The notes beneath the pieces were generated by a model. The model did not search any database and was not told the origin of the DNA. It worked only from the letters and a program-made list of their open reading frames with translations. This document shows positions 18,823 through 26,944 of a DNA stretch of 64,000 nt, one piece after another; within the stretch, counting starts at the first letter, position 1, and every line of letters starts with the position of its first letter. The stretch spans positions 6,749 through 70,748 of the forward strand of contig JBPCNZ010000076.1 in the NCBI GenBank assembly GCA_051000755.1. The letters run 5' to 3'. Origin of the DNA: JALZAH01 sp051000755 (GTDB lineage: Bacteria; Actinomycetota; Acidimicrobiia; Acidimicrobiales; Palsa-688). The translations under genes and the position numbers were made by a program.

Positions 18823-20421
18823 ATGCCGCATACTTCGGTCCTGCAATCGAAGACGGATCGACCCGTAGCAACATCGGTGCGCCCGAAGCGAGGTCCCGTC
18901 GGCTCGAGCGCGCGGCGTGCCTGCGCCGTCGTTGCGTCGCTGTGCAGCCTCGCCGGCGGCGTCGTTGCCTGCGGCTCCGACGGCGCCGGCCACAAGGCCC
19001 AGGCGGCCCGGCCAATCCTCGTCACCGTCGATCCCGCCCATCCTGGCGCCACGCTGCCGACCGACTTCCTCGGATTGTCGTTCGAGGCGTCCGTGCTCGG
19101 CTCAACTCTTTTCGATCCGGGTCGATCCGACCTCCCGATCTTGATGCAAGCGCTTGGCACCGGGCGGCTCCGCTTCGGAGGCGACAGCCTCGACCGGGTG
19201 ACGGCCTGGACCGCCGAAGCGGCAACCCCCTTGCCGGGGTGGGCCCACAGCCGGGTGTCACCCGCGGATCTGGCGCGCCTCGCCGGCCTGGCGACGGCGA
19301 CCGGCTGGAAGGTCGACCTGGGCGTCCCCCTTGGTCATCCCGATGCCGGCGCCGCGGCAAACGAGGTTTCTGCGGCGCTGCGCCTACTCGGTGAGGGGCT
19401 TGGCTCCATCCAGATTGGCAACGAGCCCGATCTGCTCGGCGATGTCCGACCTACGTACAGCGAGGCGAGCTATCGCGCTGATGTAGCGGCCTACCGGGCG
19501 AGCATCGCCGCCGTGGCGCCCGATGTCCAAGTATCCGGTCCCGACACCGCCGCCGCCGCCCGGCTGGCGTCGTACGGGAACGGCGACGACGCCGGCCTGG
19601 CATTCCTGACGCAGCACTTCTACCCCCTGACACGATGCGCCGGAAGCCGGCCGACGATCGACCAACTGCTCTCCGTCTCGACCCTCGAGGCGGAGAAGCG
19701 TGTTGCCTCCATAACCGTTGCGGCCGGCCACGCCGCCGGTCTGCCGGTCCGACTCGATGAGACCAACTCTGCATCCTGCGGTGGTCAGGACGGCGTCAGC
19801 AACACCCTCGCTTCCGCCCTCTGGATCATCGAGTACCTCGCTACGGTCGCCCAACGCGGGGTGAACGGCGTGGGCATCCAGGGAGGACTGGCTGCCTGCC
19901 GGGGGTACACGCCGATATGCGTTCCCGGTGCGAAGGGGGCTGCGGCGGGGACGGCGCCGGGGATCGACGCTGTGGCCGATACTTCCCTCGGCGCCGCCGC
20001 GACGGCTGATGGGCGCCTGGCCGCTCAGCCCGACTTCTACGGGCTGCTCGTCATCCACGAGCTCGAGGGGGGCCAGTGGCTGCCGTGCACGGGAACCTCG
20101 CCAGAACGGGCGTGGGAGGCCGCAGTGAAGATGCCCAACGGCGCCGTGCGCGCCGTCATCGTGAATCCGTCGCCGAGCGCCGCCACCGACATCAGCCTGC
20201 ACGCCCCCGGGTACGGCGGCCGGGCGAGCGTGCAGTGGTTGACCGGCCCGTCGCTGGGGGCGACGGCCGACGTGCGCCTGGGCGGAGCCGAGGTGGGAGC
20301 CGACGGTGCGTGGCGACCCCTTGCTGACGCCCCACTGGATCCTGGCGGCAACGGTGTCCAGGTCGACGTTCCTGCGGCTACGGCGGCGCTGGTCACACTC
20401 GCTGCCCGGTCAGGTCCGTGA
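18823..20421 (+). CDS. GH79-like glycoside hydrolase lipoprotein
   Basis: 532 residues. The N-terminal export signal ends in SLAGGVVAC, a lipobox with Cys at residue 50, so it is probably a lipoprotein; GTG 18877 would give a more usual signal length. The TIM-barrel part has LRFGGDSLDR, IGNEPD with a likely acid/base Glu near residue 200, and VRLDETNSAS with a likely nucleophile Glu near 313. A beta-rich C-terminal part follows (DISLHAPGYGG). The pattern resembles GH79 beta-glucuronidase and heparanase-type enzymes. Substrate unknown. Confidence 0.7.
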   Translation: MPHTSVLQSKTDRPVATSVRPKRGPVGSSARRACAVVASLCSLAGGVVACGSDGAGHKAQAARPILVTVDPAHPGATLPTDFLGLSFEASVLGSTLFDPGRSDLPILMQALGTGRLRFGGDSLDRVTAWTAEAATPLPGWAHSRVSPADLARLAGLATATGWKVDLGVPLGHPDAGAAANEVSAALRLLGEGLGSIQIGNEPDLLGDVRPTYSEASYRADVAAYRASIAAVAPDVQVSGPDTAAAARLASYGNGDDAGLAFLTQHFYPLTRCAGSRPTIDQLLSVSTLEAEKRVASITVAAGHAAGLPVRLDETNSASCGGQDGVSNTLASALWIIEYLATVAQRGVNGVGIQGGLAACRGYTPICVPGAKGAAAGTAPGIDAVADTSLGAAATADGRLAAQPDFYGLLVIHELEGGQWLPCTGTSPERAWEAAVKMPNGAVRAVIVNPSPSAATDISLHAPGYGGRASVQWLTGPSLGATADVRLGGAEVGADGAWRPLADAPLDPGGNGVQVDVPAATAALVTLAARSGP

Positions 20422-20693
20422 AATGCCGCATCGACAAGGAAGCGACACCCGGCCACCAGCGGTCCCAATGAGAGTCAAGCGTCGAGTTCCTGGGTGAGGT
20501 TGGGAGCGCGGTGGGCAGCGGCGGCGACCGTCGGTCACCCTGCCAGCGCGGGTCCCTGCGAGGCATTGACCAAATGCAACCTGCGGCCCTCCTGACGGGA
20601 CCCCGGCGAATTCGGGATGCGCATGCCCGCCAACGCCGGCTTGTTCGCCGAGCGCTTTCCGGGCACTTTCGCCTCCCGGGTCGTCACCCGGTC

Positions 20694-21200
20694 TCAGAAG
20701 ATAAAGCGGGTGCAGTCCTTCGGAAACGCGAACCAGGCCAGCGCTCGCTTCGGAGTGATCACCCGTAGCCCGCCGCCCTGCTCGCCGGACCAGGAATCCG
20801 GCCCTGGCGCGTATTCCGGGTGGTACTTCTCGAAGGCGCTCGAAAGCCGAGCGCCGAGTTCGGCGGGCTCAGCACCGGTCGCGGTGGACAAGCCCTCGAC
20901 GATCACCACCTCAGTGCCGCTCTCGAGCGTCAGTGTGCAGGCAGGGTTGTGGTCGAGGTTTCGGACGTGGCGCGTCGTCGGTGCGCCGTCATAGTAGAAG
21001 CAGCCATCCAGCCACACGCCCCAGCGTGGTACCGAGTGCGGAGTGCCATCGGGACGAACACTGGCAAGCCAGTAGTGCAGCGATGCGCGCAGCCGCTGCT
21101 CGACCGCTTCCCAGCTCAGCAGGCCGTCCGCCGTGCTCGGCAACCCGTAACCGTCAGGGATCCTGGGCCGCTCACGATCAGGGACTGATGTAGTTGCCAT
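20694..21200 (-). CDS. Pyridoxamine-5'-phosphate-oxidase-like flavin-binding protein
   Basis: 168 residues in a split-barrel fold: HYWLASVRPDGTPHSVPRWGVWLDGCFYYDGAPTTRHVRNLDHNP is the characteristic core. Members bind FMN or F420 and act on varied substrates; which one applies is not visible. ATG 21200 was chosen because TACGTT lies 7 nt upstream (leaderless pattern). The longer frame to 21296 adds residues unlike the family. Confidence 0.8.
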   Translation of the reverse strand: MATTSVPDRERPRIPDGYGLPSTADGLLSWEAVEQRLRASLHYWLASVRPDGTPHSVPRWGVWLDGCFYYDGAPTTRHVRNLDHNPACTLTLESGTEVVIVEGLSTATGAEPAELGARLSSAFEKYHPEYAPGPDSWSGEQGGGLRVITPKRALAWFAFPKDCTRFIF

Positions 21201-21207
21201 GCGACGC

Positions 21208-21213
21208 AACGTA
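21208..21213 (-). promoter_or_regulatory. -10-like element, leaderless PNPOx-like gene
   Basis: TACGTT, 7 nt before ATG 21200. Confidence 0.45.
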
Positions 21214-21415
21214 GCGCCGAGACCTGACATCACTGCGCGCAATGCCGTTGCAGGCTGAAGGAGGTGTCGAGAAACGCCAGAACAGATCCAAAGCAACTTG
21301 GTCGGTGCTGCGCTCGACCTTCTTCATCGGATCAGCGCCGGGGACTGGCAGCAGGACGGCTGGACGTCGGGTCAGCGGTCCACGCAATGATCGACGGTCC
21401 CCGCGGCGTCGTCGA

Positions 21416-23179
21416 TCACACGTTGGCCATGTTGGCAAAACGGGTGTAGTGGTCAAGGAAGGCCAGCTTCATCGTCCCGGTGGGCCCGTTGCGGTGCTTG
21501 GAGACGATGACCTCGGCGGTGCCTCGGTCGGCGGACTCGGAGTCGTAGATCTCATCCCTATAGAGGAACATCACCACGTCGGCATCCTGCTCCAGCGAGT
21601 TGTGGGCAACGATCCCGTTCGCAACGAAGTTGTGGGTGTCCTCGACGGTGGCGTCGAACGTGGGCATCGAACCGATCGGGGTGATCTCGGAGATCTTGTC
21701 CCAGAACATGGGGGTGGCGAGTTGGTCACCTGGGCCCAACTCGTCGAGACGCTTCCAACCGTCAATCGTGCGGAAGCGGTGGTTGGCGGTCGCCTCGACC
21801 TCAAGACCGGAGGCCATCCGCATCCGAAAAACGGGCTTGATGCCCGTGGGGAACGCCTTCAGGAGACGTCGGGGGACCATCTTCCATTGGTCGTCGAGGG
21901 ACCAGACCAGGGGTTGCTTCTGATTGAGGACGAGCTCACCGAGGGTGACCTCCTGGCCGTTGTCGGCCCGCATGAGGCGAGTCGACGCCGGCATGCAACC
22001 CGATTCCCGGAGGTCGGCCAGCTGCGGGCGCTTGTCGGCCCGCATCTCCAGGTTCCGGGACAGCTGGGACAGGGCCAGGACCGGTACTTCGAGCTCGCGT
22101 GCCAGGATCTTGAGCCCACGACTGATCTCCGACACCTCGACCTGGCGGTTTTCGGCGCTGGATCGCCCGGACATGAGCTGCAGGTAGTCGACGATGATTA
22201 GCCCCAGGTCGCCGTGCCGGGACTTGTGGCGGCGGGCTTTGGCACGAAGCTCCATCACCGTCAGGTTGGGGTCGTCGTCGATGTGGATGGGTGCCTCTCC
22301 GAGGCGGCCGACGGCATTGTTGATCTTGGGCCAGTCCGACTCGATGAGCCGGCCGTTGCGGATGCGGCTGGCGTCTACCCGAGCCTCCGACACCAACAGG
22401 CGCTGGGTGATCTCGGCGTGGCTCATCTCCAGGGAGAACACCAGCACCGGGGTGCGGGCCTCCATCGCGGCATGGGCGGCGATGCCAAGGGCGAAGGCGG
22501 TCTTGCCCATCGCCGGCCTCGCCCCGACGATGACCAGCGAGGAGGGCTGGAGGCCTGACAGGCGCTCGTCCAGGTCGATGTAGCCGGTGGGCACCCCGGT
22601 GATGGACTCGCCCCGGTCGAAGAGGGCCTCGAGGCGGTCCAGGCTCTCGGCCAGGAGATCCTGGAGCGGGCGGAGGGTGTCGGTGACCCGACGCTCGGCC
22701 ACGCCGAACATGAGTGACTCGGCCCGGTCGAGGACCCCGGCCACGTCGTCGGGGACGCTGTAACCCATCTCCGCGATGTCGCCGGCCACCCCGATGAGCC
22801 GTCGGAGGAGGGCGTGCTCCTCGACGATGCGCCCGTACCGCCCGGCGTTGGCCGTGGCCGGGGTGTCGGCCTGCAGGGACAGCAGGGTGGCGAGGCCACC
22901 GACCGCCTCCAGCAACCCGGCCCGGGAGAGCTCATCGGCCACGGTGACGGGGTCGGCCGGTTCTCCCTGGCCGTAGAGGGAACAGACGGCTTCGAAGACG
23001 TGCCCGTGTGCCGGCTTGTAGAAGTCGTCGACCCCGCAGGTCTCCACGGCGGCGGCGATGGCGTCCCGGGACAGCAACATGGCTCCGAGAAGGGACTGCT
23101 CGGCTTGGAGGTTGTGGGGGGGAACCCGCCCGGAGGCACCCCTGCTGCGCCGTCGGGTGTCTTCGAGGGACTGAACCAT
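21416..23179 (-). CDS. dnaB: Replicative DNA helicase DnaB containing an in-frame intein
   Basis: 587 residues in total, made of 454 residues of DnaB plus a 133-residue intein at residues 395-527. The N-terminal DnaG-binding region is PHNLQAEQSLLGAMLLS; the RecA-like core has Walker A GARPAMGKTAFALG and the Walker B-type segment LIIVDYLQLMSG. After splicing, LADLRESG would join SLEQDADVVMF. Without the insert the length is normal. It follows the rpsF-ssb-rpsR-rplI genes, with a hairpin after rplI, so it may have its own promoter. Confidence 0.97.
   Translation of the reverse strand: MVQSLEDTRRRSRGASGRVPPHNLQAEQSLLGAMLLSRDAIAAAVETCGVDDFYKPAHGHVFEAVCSLYGQGEPADPVTVADELSRAGLLEAVGGLATLLSLQADTPATANAGRYGRIVEEHALLRRLIGVAGDIAEMGYSVPDDVAGVLDRAESLMFGVAERRVTDTLRPLQDLLAESLDRLEALFDRGESITGVPTGYIDLDERLSGLQPSSLVIVGARPAMGKTAFALGIAAHAAMEARTPVLVFSLEMSHAEITQRLLVSEARVDASRIRNGRLIESDWPKINNAVGRLGEAPIHIDDDPNLTVMELRAKARRHKSRHGDLGLIIVDYLQLMSGRSSAENRQVEVSEISRGLKILARELEVPVLALSQLSRNLEMRADKRPQLADLRESGCMPASTRLMRADNGQEVTLGELVLNQKQPLVWSLDDQWKMVPRRLLKAFPTGIKPVFRMRMASGLEVEATANHRFRTIDGWKRLDELGPGDQLATPMFWDKISEITPIGSMPTFDATVEDTHNFVANGIVAHNSLEQDADVVMFLYRDEIYDSESADRGTAEVIVSKHRNGPTGTMKLAFLDHYTRFANMANV
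21599..21997 (-). mobile_element. Mini-intein (133 aa) in DnaB, no homing endonuclease
   Basis: It starts with Cys (CMPASTRLMR, block A), has GLEVEATANHRFRT (block B with the TxxH motif), then TFDATVEDTHNFVANG (block F) and ends GIVAHN followed by extein Ser (block G). All splicing residues are present: Cys1, block B His, penultimate His, terminal Asn and +1 Ser. The site, between ESG and SLEQD, is the same one used by the Synechocystis DnaB intein. At 133 residues there is no room for a LAGLIDADG or HNH domain, so it is among the smallest natural inteins by length. Confidence 0.95.
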
Positions 23180-23404
23180 GTGCTCACCACTCTCGCCGGT
23201 TGGCTTGGGGACGGGCTAGAGGATGACCCTGGGGAAATGAGCCGTCGGCGCTGGGGACAACAAGGGCTGCCTGGGGACATCCCACCGCTCGCGGCCAGCG
23301 CCCCCTACTGCGAAACCCGTTGGCGAACATGCGTTCGAGAATAGAGGAGACCCGTGACAGCGAACCGCCACGGGTCTTCCCGAGAGCCAATGCCTGGAGG
23401 CCGG

Positions 23405-23429
23405 GACCGGCCCGCAGGCCGGGCCGGTC
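23405..23429. terminator. Hairpin at the end of rplI
   Basis: A 9-bp perfect stem, GACCGGCCC with GGGCCGGTC, and a 7-nt loop overlapping the rplI stop codon. No T-tract. It probably ends or attenuates the ribosomal-protein transcript before dnaB. Confidence 0.6.
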
Positions 23430-23874
23430 AGCTCTTGACGACCTCGACGGTCACCCGGAACTCCACGTCGCTGTGCAGCTTGACGGGGATCTCGTGGGTC
23501 CCGAGGCTCTTGATGGGCTCATCGAGGTGGAGCCGGCGCCGGTCGAGGACGACACTGGTCTGGTCCTCCACGGCTGCGACCACGTCAGAGGTGGTGACAG
23601 AGCCGAACAGCTTGTCGCCCGCCCCAGCCCGAGCCGGGATGCGGATGACGGCAGGAACCAGGGTCCGGGCCACGATCTCGGCGGCCTCCCGGTCCCGGGC
23701 GTCGCGCTGGTCCCGGGACTTGCGCATGGCGTTGGCCTGGGACGCGACTCCGGTGGTGGCTCGGATGGCGTGGCCCTTGGGCAGGAGGTAGTTGCGGGCG
23801 TAGCCGTCTGAGACATCGCAGATGTCGCCTCGCTTGCCCAGGTTGGTCAGGTCGGTACGCAGAACGATACGCAT
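23428..23874 (-). CDS. rplI: 50S ribosomal protein L9
   Basis: 148 residues. The N-terminal domain MRIVLRTDLTNLGKRGDICDVSDGYARNYLLP is the L9 signature, followed by the long connecting helix and a C-terminal rRNA-binding domain (SVTTSDVVAAVEDQ). Normal length. It begins immediately after the rpsR stop (TAG then ATG), so the two are co-translated. Confidence 0.97.
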   Translation of the reverse strand: MRIVLRTDLTNLGKRGDICDVSDGYARNYLLPKGHAIRATTGVASQANAMRKSRDQRDARDREAAEIVARTLVPAVIRIPARAGAGDKLFGSVTTSDVVAAVEDQTSVVLDRRRLHLDEPIKSLGTHEIPVKLHSDVEFRVTVEVVKS

Positions 23875-24291
23875 CTAGGCCTCCACCGCTTCGGGGTCGG
23901 CGTCGCTGGTGGCGTCGACATCGACCACCGCATCGGCGGCCGGCTCCTCGGCCGGCTCGCTGGTGGCTTCGTCGCGACGGCCGCCGCCTCGAGGACCACC
24001 CCGGCCCGGTCCCCGCTCGCTCACGGTGCGCTGGGTGTACGGCAGGAGGGCGACCTCCCGGGCCGTCTTGATGGCGACCTGCACGTCGCGCTGATGCTGG
24101 GAGCAGTTGCCGGTGACCCGGCGGGCCCGGATCTTGCCCCGGTCACTCATGAACCGCCGGAGCAGGTTGACGTCCTTGTAGTCCACCCACTCCACATGGT
24201 CCTTGCAGAAGATGCAGACCTTCTTCTTGCCCCGGGGACGGGTGTCCTTGGTGGCCCGCTTGCCGCGGTCGCGATCGTTGTTGCGTGCCAT
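23875..24291 (-). CDS. rpsR: 30S ribosomal protein S18 with acidic C-terminal extension
   Basis: 138 residues against about 75-90 usual. The core KKVCIFCKDHVEWVDYKDVNLLRRF through ARRVTGNCSQHQRDV is S18, with Cys/His positions suited to zinc binding (CIFC, NCSQH). From about residue 92 a Gly/Arg patch is followed by an acidic Ala/Glu/Asp tail of about 40 residues. S18 partners S6, whose gene opens this operon. The tail's role is unknown. Confidence 0.95.
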   Translation of the reverse strand: MARNNDRDRGKRATKDTRPRGKKKVCIFCKDHVEWVDYKDVNLLRRFMSDRGKIRARRVTGNCSQHQRDVQVAIKTAREVALLPYTQRTVSERGPGRGGPRGGGRRDEATSEPAEEPAADAVVDVDATSDADPEAVEA

Positions 24292-24294
24292 GAC

Positions 24295-24831
24295 TTAGAA
24301 CGGCTCCTCTTCGTACTGGTAATCGGGCGTCTGGTTGCCGCCCTGGTTGCCGCCCTGGTTGGCGGCCGCGGGCTGGCTCTGGGGGGCCCCGCCACCGGAG
24401 CCGTAGCTGGGGGCGGGCCTGTTGTCCCCGCCGGCAGGCGCCCCGTAGCCACCGCCGTCGGGCGAACGACGCTCGTTCTTGGTGATGGAGACGGTGGCCC
24501 AGCGAAGGCTGGGCGCAACCTCGTCCGCCGTGATCTCGATCTTGGAGCGCTTGTCGCCCTCGGAGTTTTCCCAACTGCGCTGGTCGAGGCGGCCGCTCAC
24601 GACCACCCGCGACCCCCGGCCGAGGGACTGGGCGACGTTTTCCGCCATCTGGGCCCAGCAGACCACATCGAAATACGACGTCGCCTCATCCCACTCCTGG
24701 GTTTGGCGGTTCTGCCAGCGCCGGTTGACGGCCACCCCGAAGGTGACGGTCGCCTGGCCCGAGGGGGTGAACCGCAACTCCGGGTCTCTGGTGAGGTTGC
24801 CGACGATCGTTACGTTGTTGCCGTTTGCCAT
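24295..24831 (-). CDS. ssb: Single-stranded DNA-binding protein
   Basis: 178 residues. The OB-fold (NNVTIVGNLTRDPELRF through FDVVCWAQMAENVAQSLGRGSRVVVSGRL) covers residues 1-110; a Gly/Gln/Asn-rich linker leads to the acidic tip DYQYEEEPF that recruits partner proteins. The ATG at 24831 matches the family start and lies 4 nt after the rpsF stop. Confidence 0.97.
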   Translation of the reverse strand: MANGNNVTIVGNLTRDPELRFTPSGQATVTFGVAVNRRWQNRQTQEWDEATSYFDVVCWAQMAENVAQSLGRGSRVVVSGRLDQRSWENSEGDKRSKIEITADEVAPSLRWATVSITKNERRSPDGGGYGAPAGGDNRPAPSYGSGGGAPQSQPAAANQGGNQGGNQTPDYQYEEEPF

Positions 24832-24835
24832 TGTC

Positions 24836-25204
24836 TTATGCTCCGTCCGTGGTGGTGGTGGTGGAGGCCACAGGCGTCGGAGCGGAGGGCGCCGGCCGAG
24901 CAGCTCGGCCCGCAACCTTGTCCGGCAGCCGGATCACCTTGTGGCGAATGACCTCATCAGCGAGGCCGAGCATCCGGTCCACGTTGGCCAGGACCGCAGG
25001 CTCAGCGATTGTCTCGATCAGGACGTAATAGCCCTCACTCTTGTGGTGCACCTCGTAGGCAAAGCGCCGCTTACCCCAGCGGTCCACCTTGCCTACCGTG
25101 CCGCCGCCGTCGGTGACGAGCTTGGTGGCCCGATCGATCGTGGCTCGGATGACGTCCTCTTCGAGGCCGGCGTCGAGGATGACCATGACTTCGTACGGCC
25201 GCAT
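24836..25204 (-). CDS. rpsF: 30S ribosomal protein S6
   Basis: 122 residues: MRPYEVMVILDAGLEEDVIRA and GKRRFAYEVHHKSEGYYVL are typical, with a Thr-rich C-terminal tail. A strong GGGAGGTGG precedes the ATG at 25204. First gene of the rpsF-ssb-rpsR-rplI set; S6 binds S18 in the 30S platform. Confidence 0.97.
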   Translation of the reverse strand: MRPYEVMVILDAGLEEDVIRATIDRATKLVTDGGGTVGKVDRWGKRRFAYEVHHKSEGYYVLIETIAEPAVLANVDRMLGLADEVIRHKVIRLPDKVAGRAARPAPSAPTPVASTTTTTDGA

Positions 25205-25558
25205 GCGGCTTACCACCTCCCTGTGGTCCCGGCCGGAGGCTCGGGGCTCCGGACGGTCCGGAGCAGGGTTTGCCGAACGAAAAGCTCGAGGTCTTTCGTC
25301 CAACGCCGGACGGCATCGAGCCGTCCAGAGGCGGGCATGGTAGTCGACGTCGACGATCTCGCCCCGTCGCTGAAAAACGGGGGGGCCGGTTGGCGAAGAG
25401 GCAGCAACGCTCGGCAACCACCGAACCGGTCCTCGCCGAAGCGACCGCGAGCCGGGGAGCCGTGCTGTACCTCATGAGCTTCCATGGTTGGACGGGGCTG
25501 TGACGATGGGGCTGGAGGGTGACGACGGGGTGGGGGGTGACGATGGCTGCGGCCCGAC
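25205..25558. other. rpsF upstream region (354 bp)
   Basis: It should hold the promoter and leader of the rpsF operon. The clear element is an inverted repeat at 25247-25263, noted separately. I see no convincing gene here and cannot name a promoter with confidence. Confidence 0.5.
25247..25263 (-). promoter_or_regulatory. Perfect inverted repeat in the rpsF leader
   Basis: In the mRNA sense it reads CUCCGGA-CCG-UCCGGAG, a 7-bp stem with a CCG triloop, 42 nt before the rpsF start. The S6:S18 complex is known to bind a CCG-containing hairpin motif in its own mRNA in other bacteria, so autoregulation is possible but unproven here. Confidence 0.4.
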
Positions 25559-26140
25559 TCAGGCCGAGCATGGGGCGCCGAGGTGGGCGCCGGTCCCCGA
25601 TCCCACCCCCAGGACCCCGAGCTGCCCGAGAGGCACCTCGAGCGCCAAGCGGAACGGGGCCGCCGGGGCGTACTGGGGGCAGGAGAGGGTGGTGTCCGGG
25701 CACGGAGGCATGGAGGCGGACGATAGGAACGTCCCCGTCCGGGAAAAGAAAGCGATGCCGAGGGGGAGCAGGGTGGCGCGCATGTAGAACGAGTCATAGC
25801 TGTCGGCCGGGTAGACGAACGCCATGCCCTCGTAGCCGCCCAGGTTGCGCCGACCCATGAGGCCCCGGGACCGCTCCTGGGGCGTGTCAGCCACCAGGAA
25901 GCAATGGGTCGACGGGCGGCCGTGGCCGGCTGGCGGCGTGATGGTCACCGATGCGGCGGTTCCAGCGGGACGTGCGGTCGTGGTGGTGACGGCCTGGGTG
26001 GTGGGCGGCGAGGGGGACAACGAAGGACGGGATGGCCTGTTGGCTCCCTGGATCACGAACACGACCACGTCGATCACCAACAGCGTCAGGGCCAGTCGAC
26101 GGACCCAGGCCAGCTGGGACGCGAGGCGGGCGGTGCTCAT
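25559..26140 (-). CDS. Membrane-anchored DUF192 protein
   Basis: 193 residues from the ATG at 26140. One N-terminal helix (RLALTLLVIDVVVFVIQG), a Pro/Thr linker, then the DUF192 domain: FLVADTPQERSRGLMGRRNLGGYEGMAFVYP, a TLLPLGIAFF segment, MPPC and LEVPLGQLGVLGV. The domain is usually exported; its role is unknown. The open frame runs on to 26203, but that extension is Pro/Gly-rich and unlike the family. Confidence 0.8.
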   Translation of the reverse strand: MSTARLASQLAWVRRLALTLLVIDVVVFVIQGANRPSRPSLSPSPPTTQAVTTTTARPAGTAASVTITPPAGHGRPSTHCFLVADTPQERSRGLMGRRNLGGYEGMAFVYPADSYDSFYMRATLLPLGIAFFSRTGTFLSSASMPPCPDTTLSCPQYAPAAPFRLALEVPLGQLGVLGVGSGTGAHLGAPCSA

Positions 26141-26245
26141 CGGGCCATGGTGGCAGTTCCTCGGAGTTGTCGGATCGGACCGCCCCCCACCTGGTCGGTC
26201 CACCTGGTCGGCCCACCCGCCAGTCCGGCCCGCGGCCGGGCGACC

Positions 26246-26251
26246 TAGGGT
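26246..26251 (+). promoter_or_regulatory. -10-like element, leaderless J-domain gene
   Basis: TAGGGT, 7 nt before GTG 26259. Confidence 0.5.
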
Positions 26252-26258
26252 TTGGGGC

Positions 26259-26549
26259 GTGGATCAGGCCCGCGCCCGCCGGTTGCTGGGCGTGAGCGCG
26301 GCAGCGACCAGGACCGAGATCGAGGCGGCCTTCCGGGCCCGGGTCATGGCGACCCACCCGGACCGCGGCGGCCAGGCGGAGGAGTTCCGCTCGGTCGTGG
26401 AGGCCAGGCGGGCGTTGCTGCGCCCGGCCGCTCCTCGCCGCCCGCCGGCCGTGACGGTCGTGCCCGACGGGAGACTGGTCAGGCAGTTGCTGATCGCGGT
26501 GCTGCGCCGGATGCTCGACCGCCAGGATCCCAACCGCCGAGTGGTCTGA
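26259..26549 (+). CDS. Small J-domain protein
   Basis: 96 residues. ARRLLGVSAAATRTEIEAAFRARVMATHPDRGG is a J-domain with the diagnostic HPD motif that stimulates DnaK; the remainder is short and basic. GTG 26259 follows a TAGGGT hexamer by 7 nt (leaderless pattern), and the J-domain starts right there. It is convergent with the CsbD-like gene and shares the hairpin at 26574. Confidence 0.75.
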   Translation: MDQARARRLLGVSAAATRTEIEAAFRARVMATHPDRGGQAEEFRSVVEARRALLRPAAPRRPPAVTVVPDGRLVRQLLIAVLRRMLDRQDPNRRVV

Positions 26550-26573
26550 GCACGAGCGGGCCACGGACGCGCC

Positions 26574-26599
26574 GACGGCCGGCCCGAAGGCCGGCCGTC
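26574..26599. terminator. Bidirectional hairpin between convergent genes
   Basis: A perfect 11-bp stem, GACGGCCGGCC with GGCCGGCCGTC, and a CGAA tetraloop, midway between the J-domain gene and the CsbD-like gene. No T-tract. Suited to end both transcripts. Confidence 0.75.
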
Positions 26600-26619
26600 G
26601 AGGTCAGATCCGTGCTCGA

Positions 26620-26787
26620 TCAGTCGCGGCGGAGGGTCTCGTGGACCTTGTCCTTGACGCCGTCGACGGCGTCCTTGACCTTGCCTGAGGCCCGGTCGGC
26701 CTTGCCCTCGTTCTTCAGATCGTCGTCATCGGTCAGGCTGCCGGCGGCTTCCTTGGCCCTGCCCTTGGCTTCGTCCATGTTCGCCAT
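26620..26787 (-). CDS. CsbD-like stress protein
   Basis: 55 residues: MANMDEAKGRAKEAAGSL then KADRASGKVKDAVDGVKDKV, the charged helical pattern of CsbD-family proteins, which are commonly stress-induced. AGGAG lies 8 nt before the ATG at 26787. Function at molecular level unknown. Confidence 0.88.
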   Translation of the reverse strand: MANMDEAKGRAKEAAGSLTDDDDLKNEGKADRASGKVKDAVDGVKDKVHETLRRD

Positions 26788-26944
26788 ATCACTCACTCCT
26801 GTCGTCACGACGCCCGTGCTCGTGGCGCCCGGGTCAGGTGACCCGTGAACTCCTATCCTTCCGTTCTGGCGGGATCACCTAAACCCCTCAGAGGTGGTCA
26901 TCGGTCACCTTTGGGGCGAAGCCCAGGGCGCACGCGACGGCCGG

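Noticed and set aside
21201..21415. Gene between the PNPOx-like gene and dnaB
   Set aside because: The only open frames are short, without motif or good start; treated as intergenic.
23235..23285. DnaA boxes upstream of dnaB (TGGGGACA repeats)
   Set aside because: They differ from the DnaA box at the invariant CCACA part, so I do not count them.
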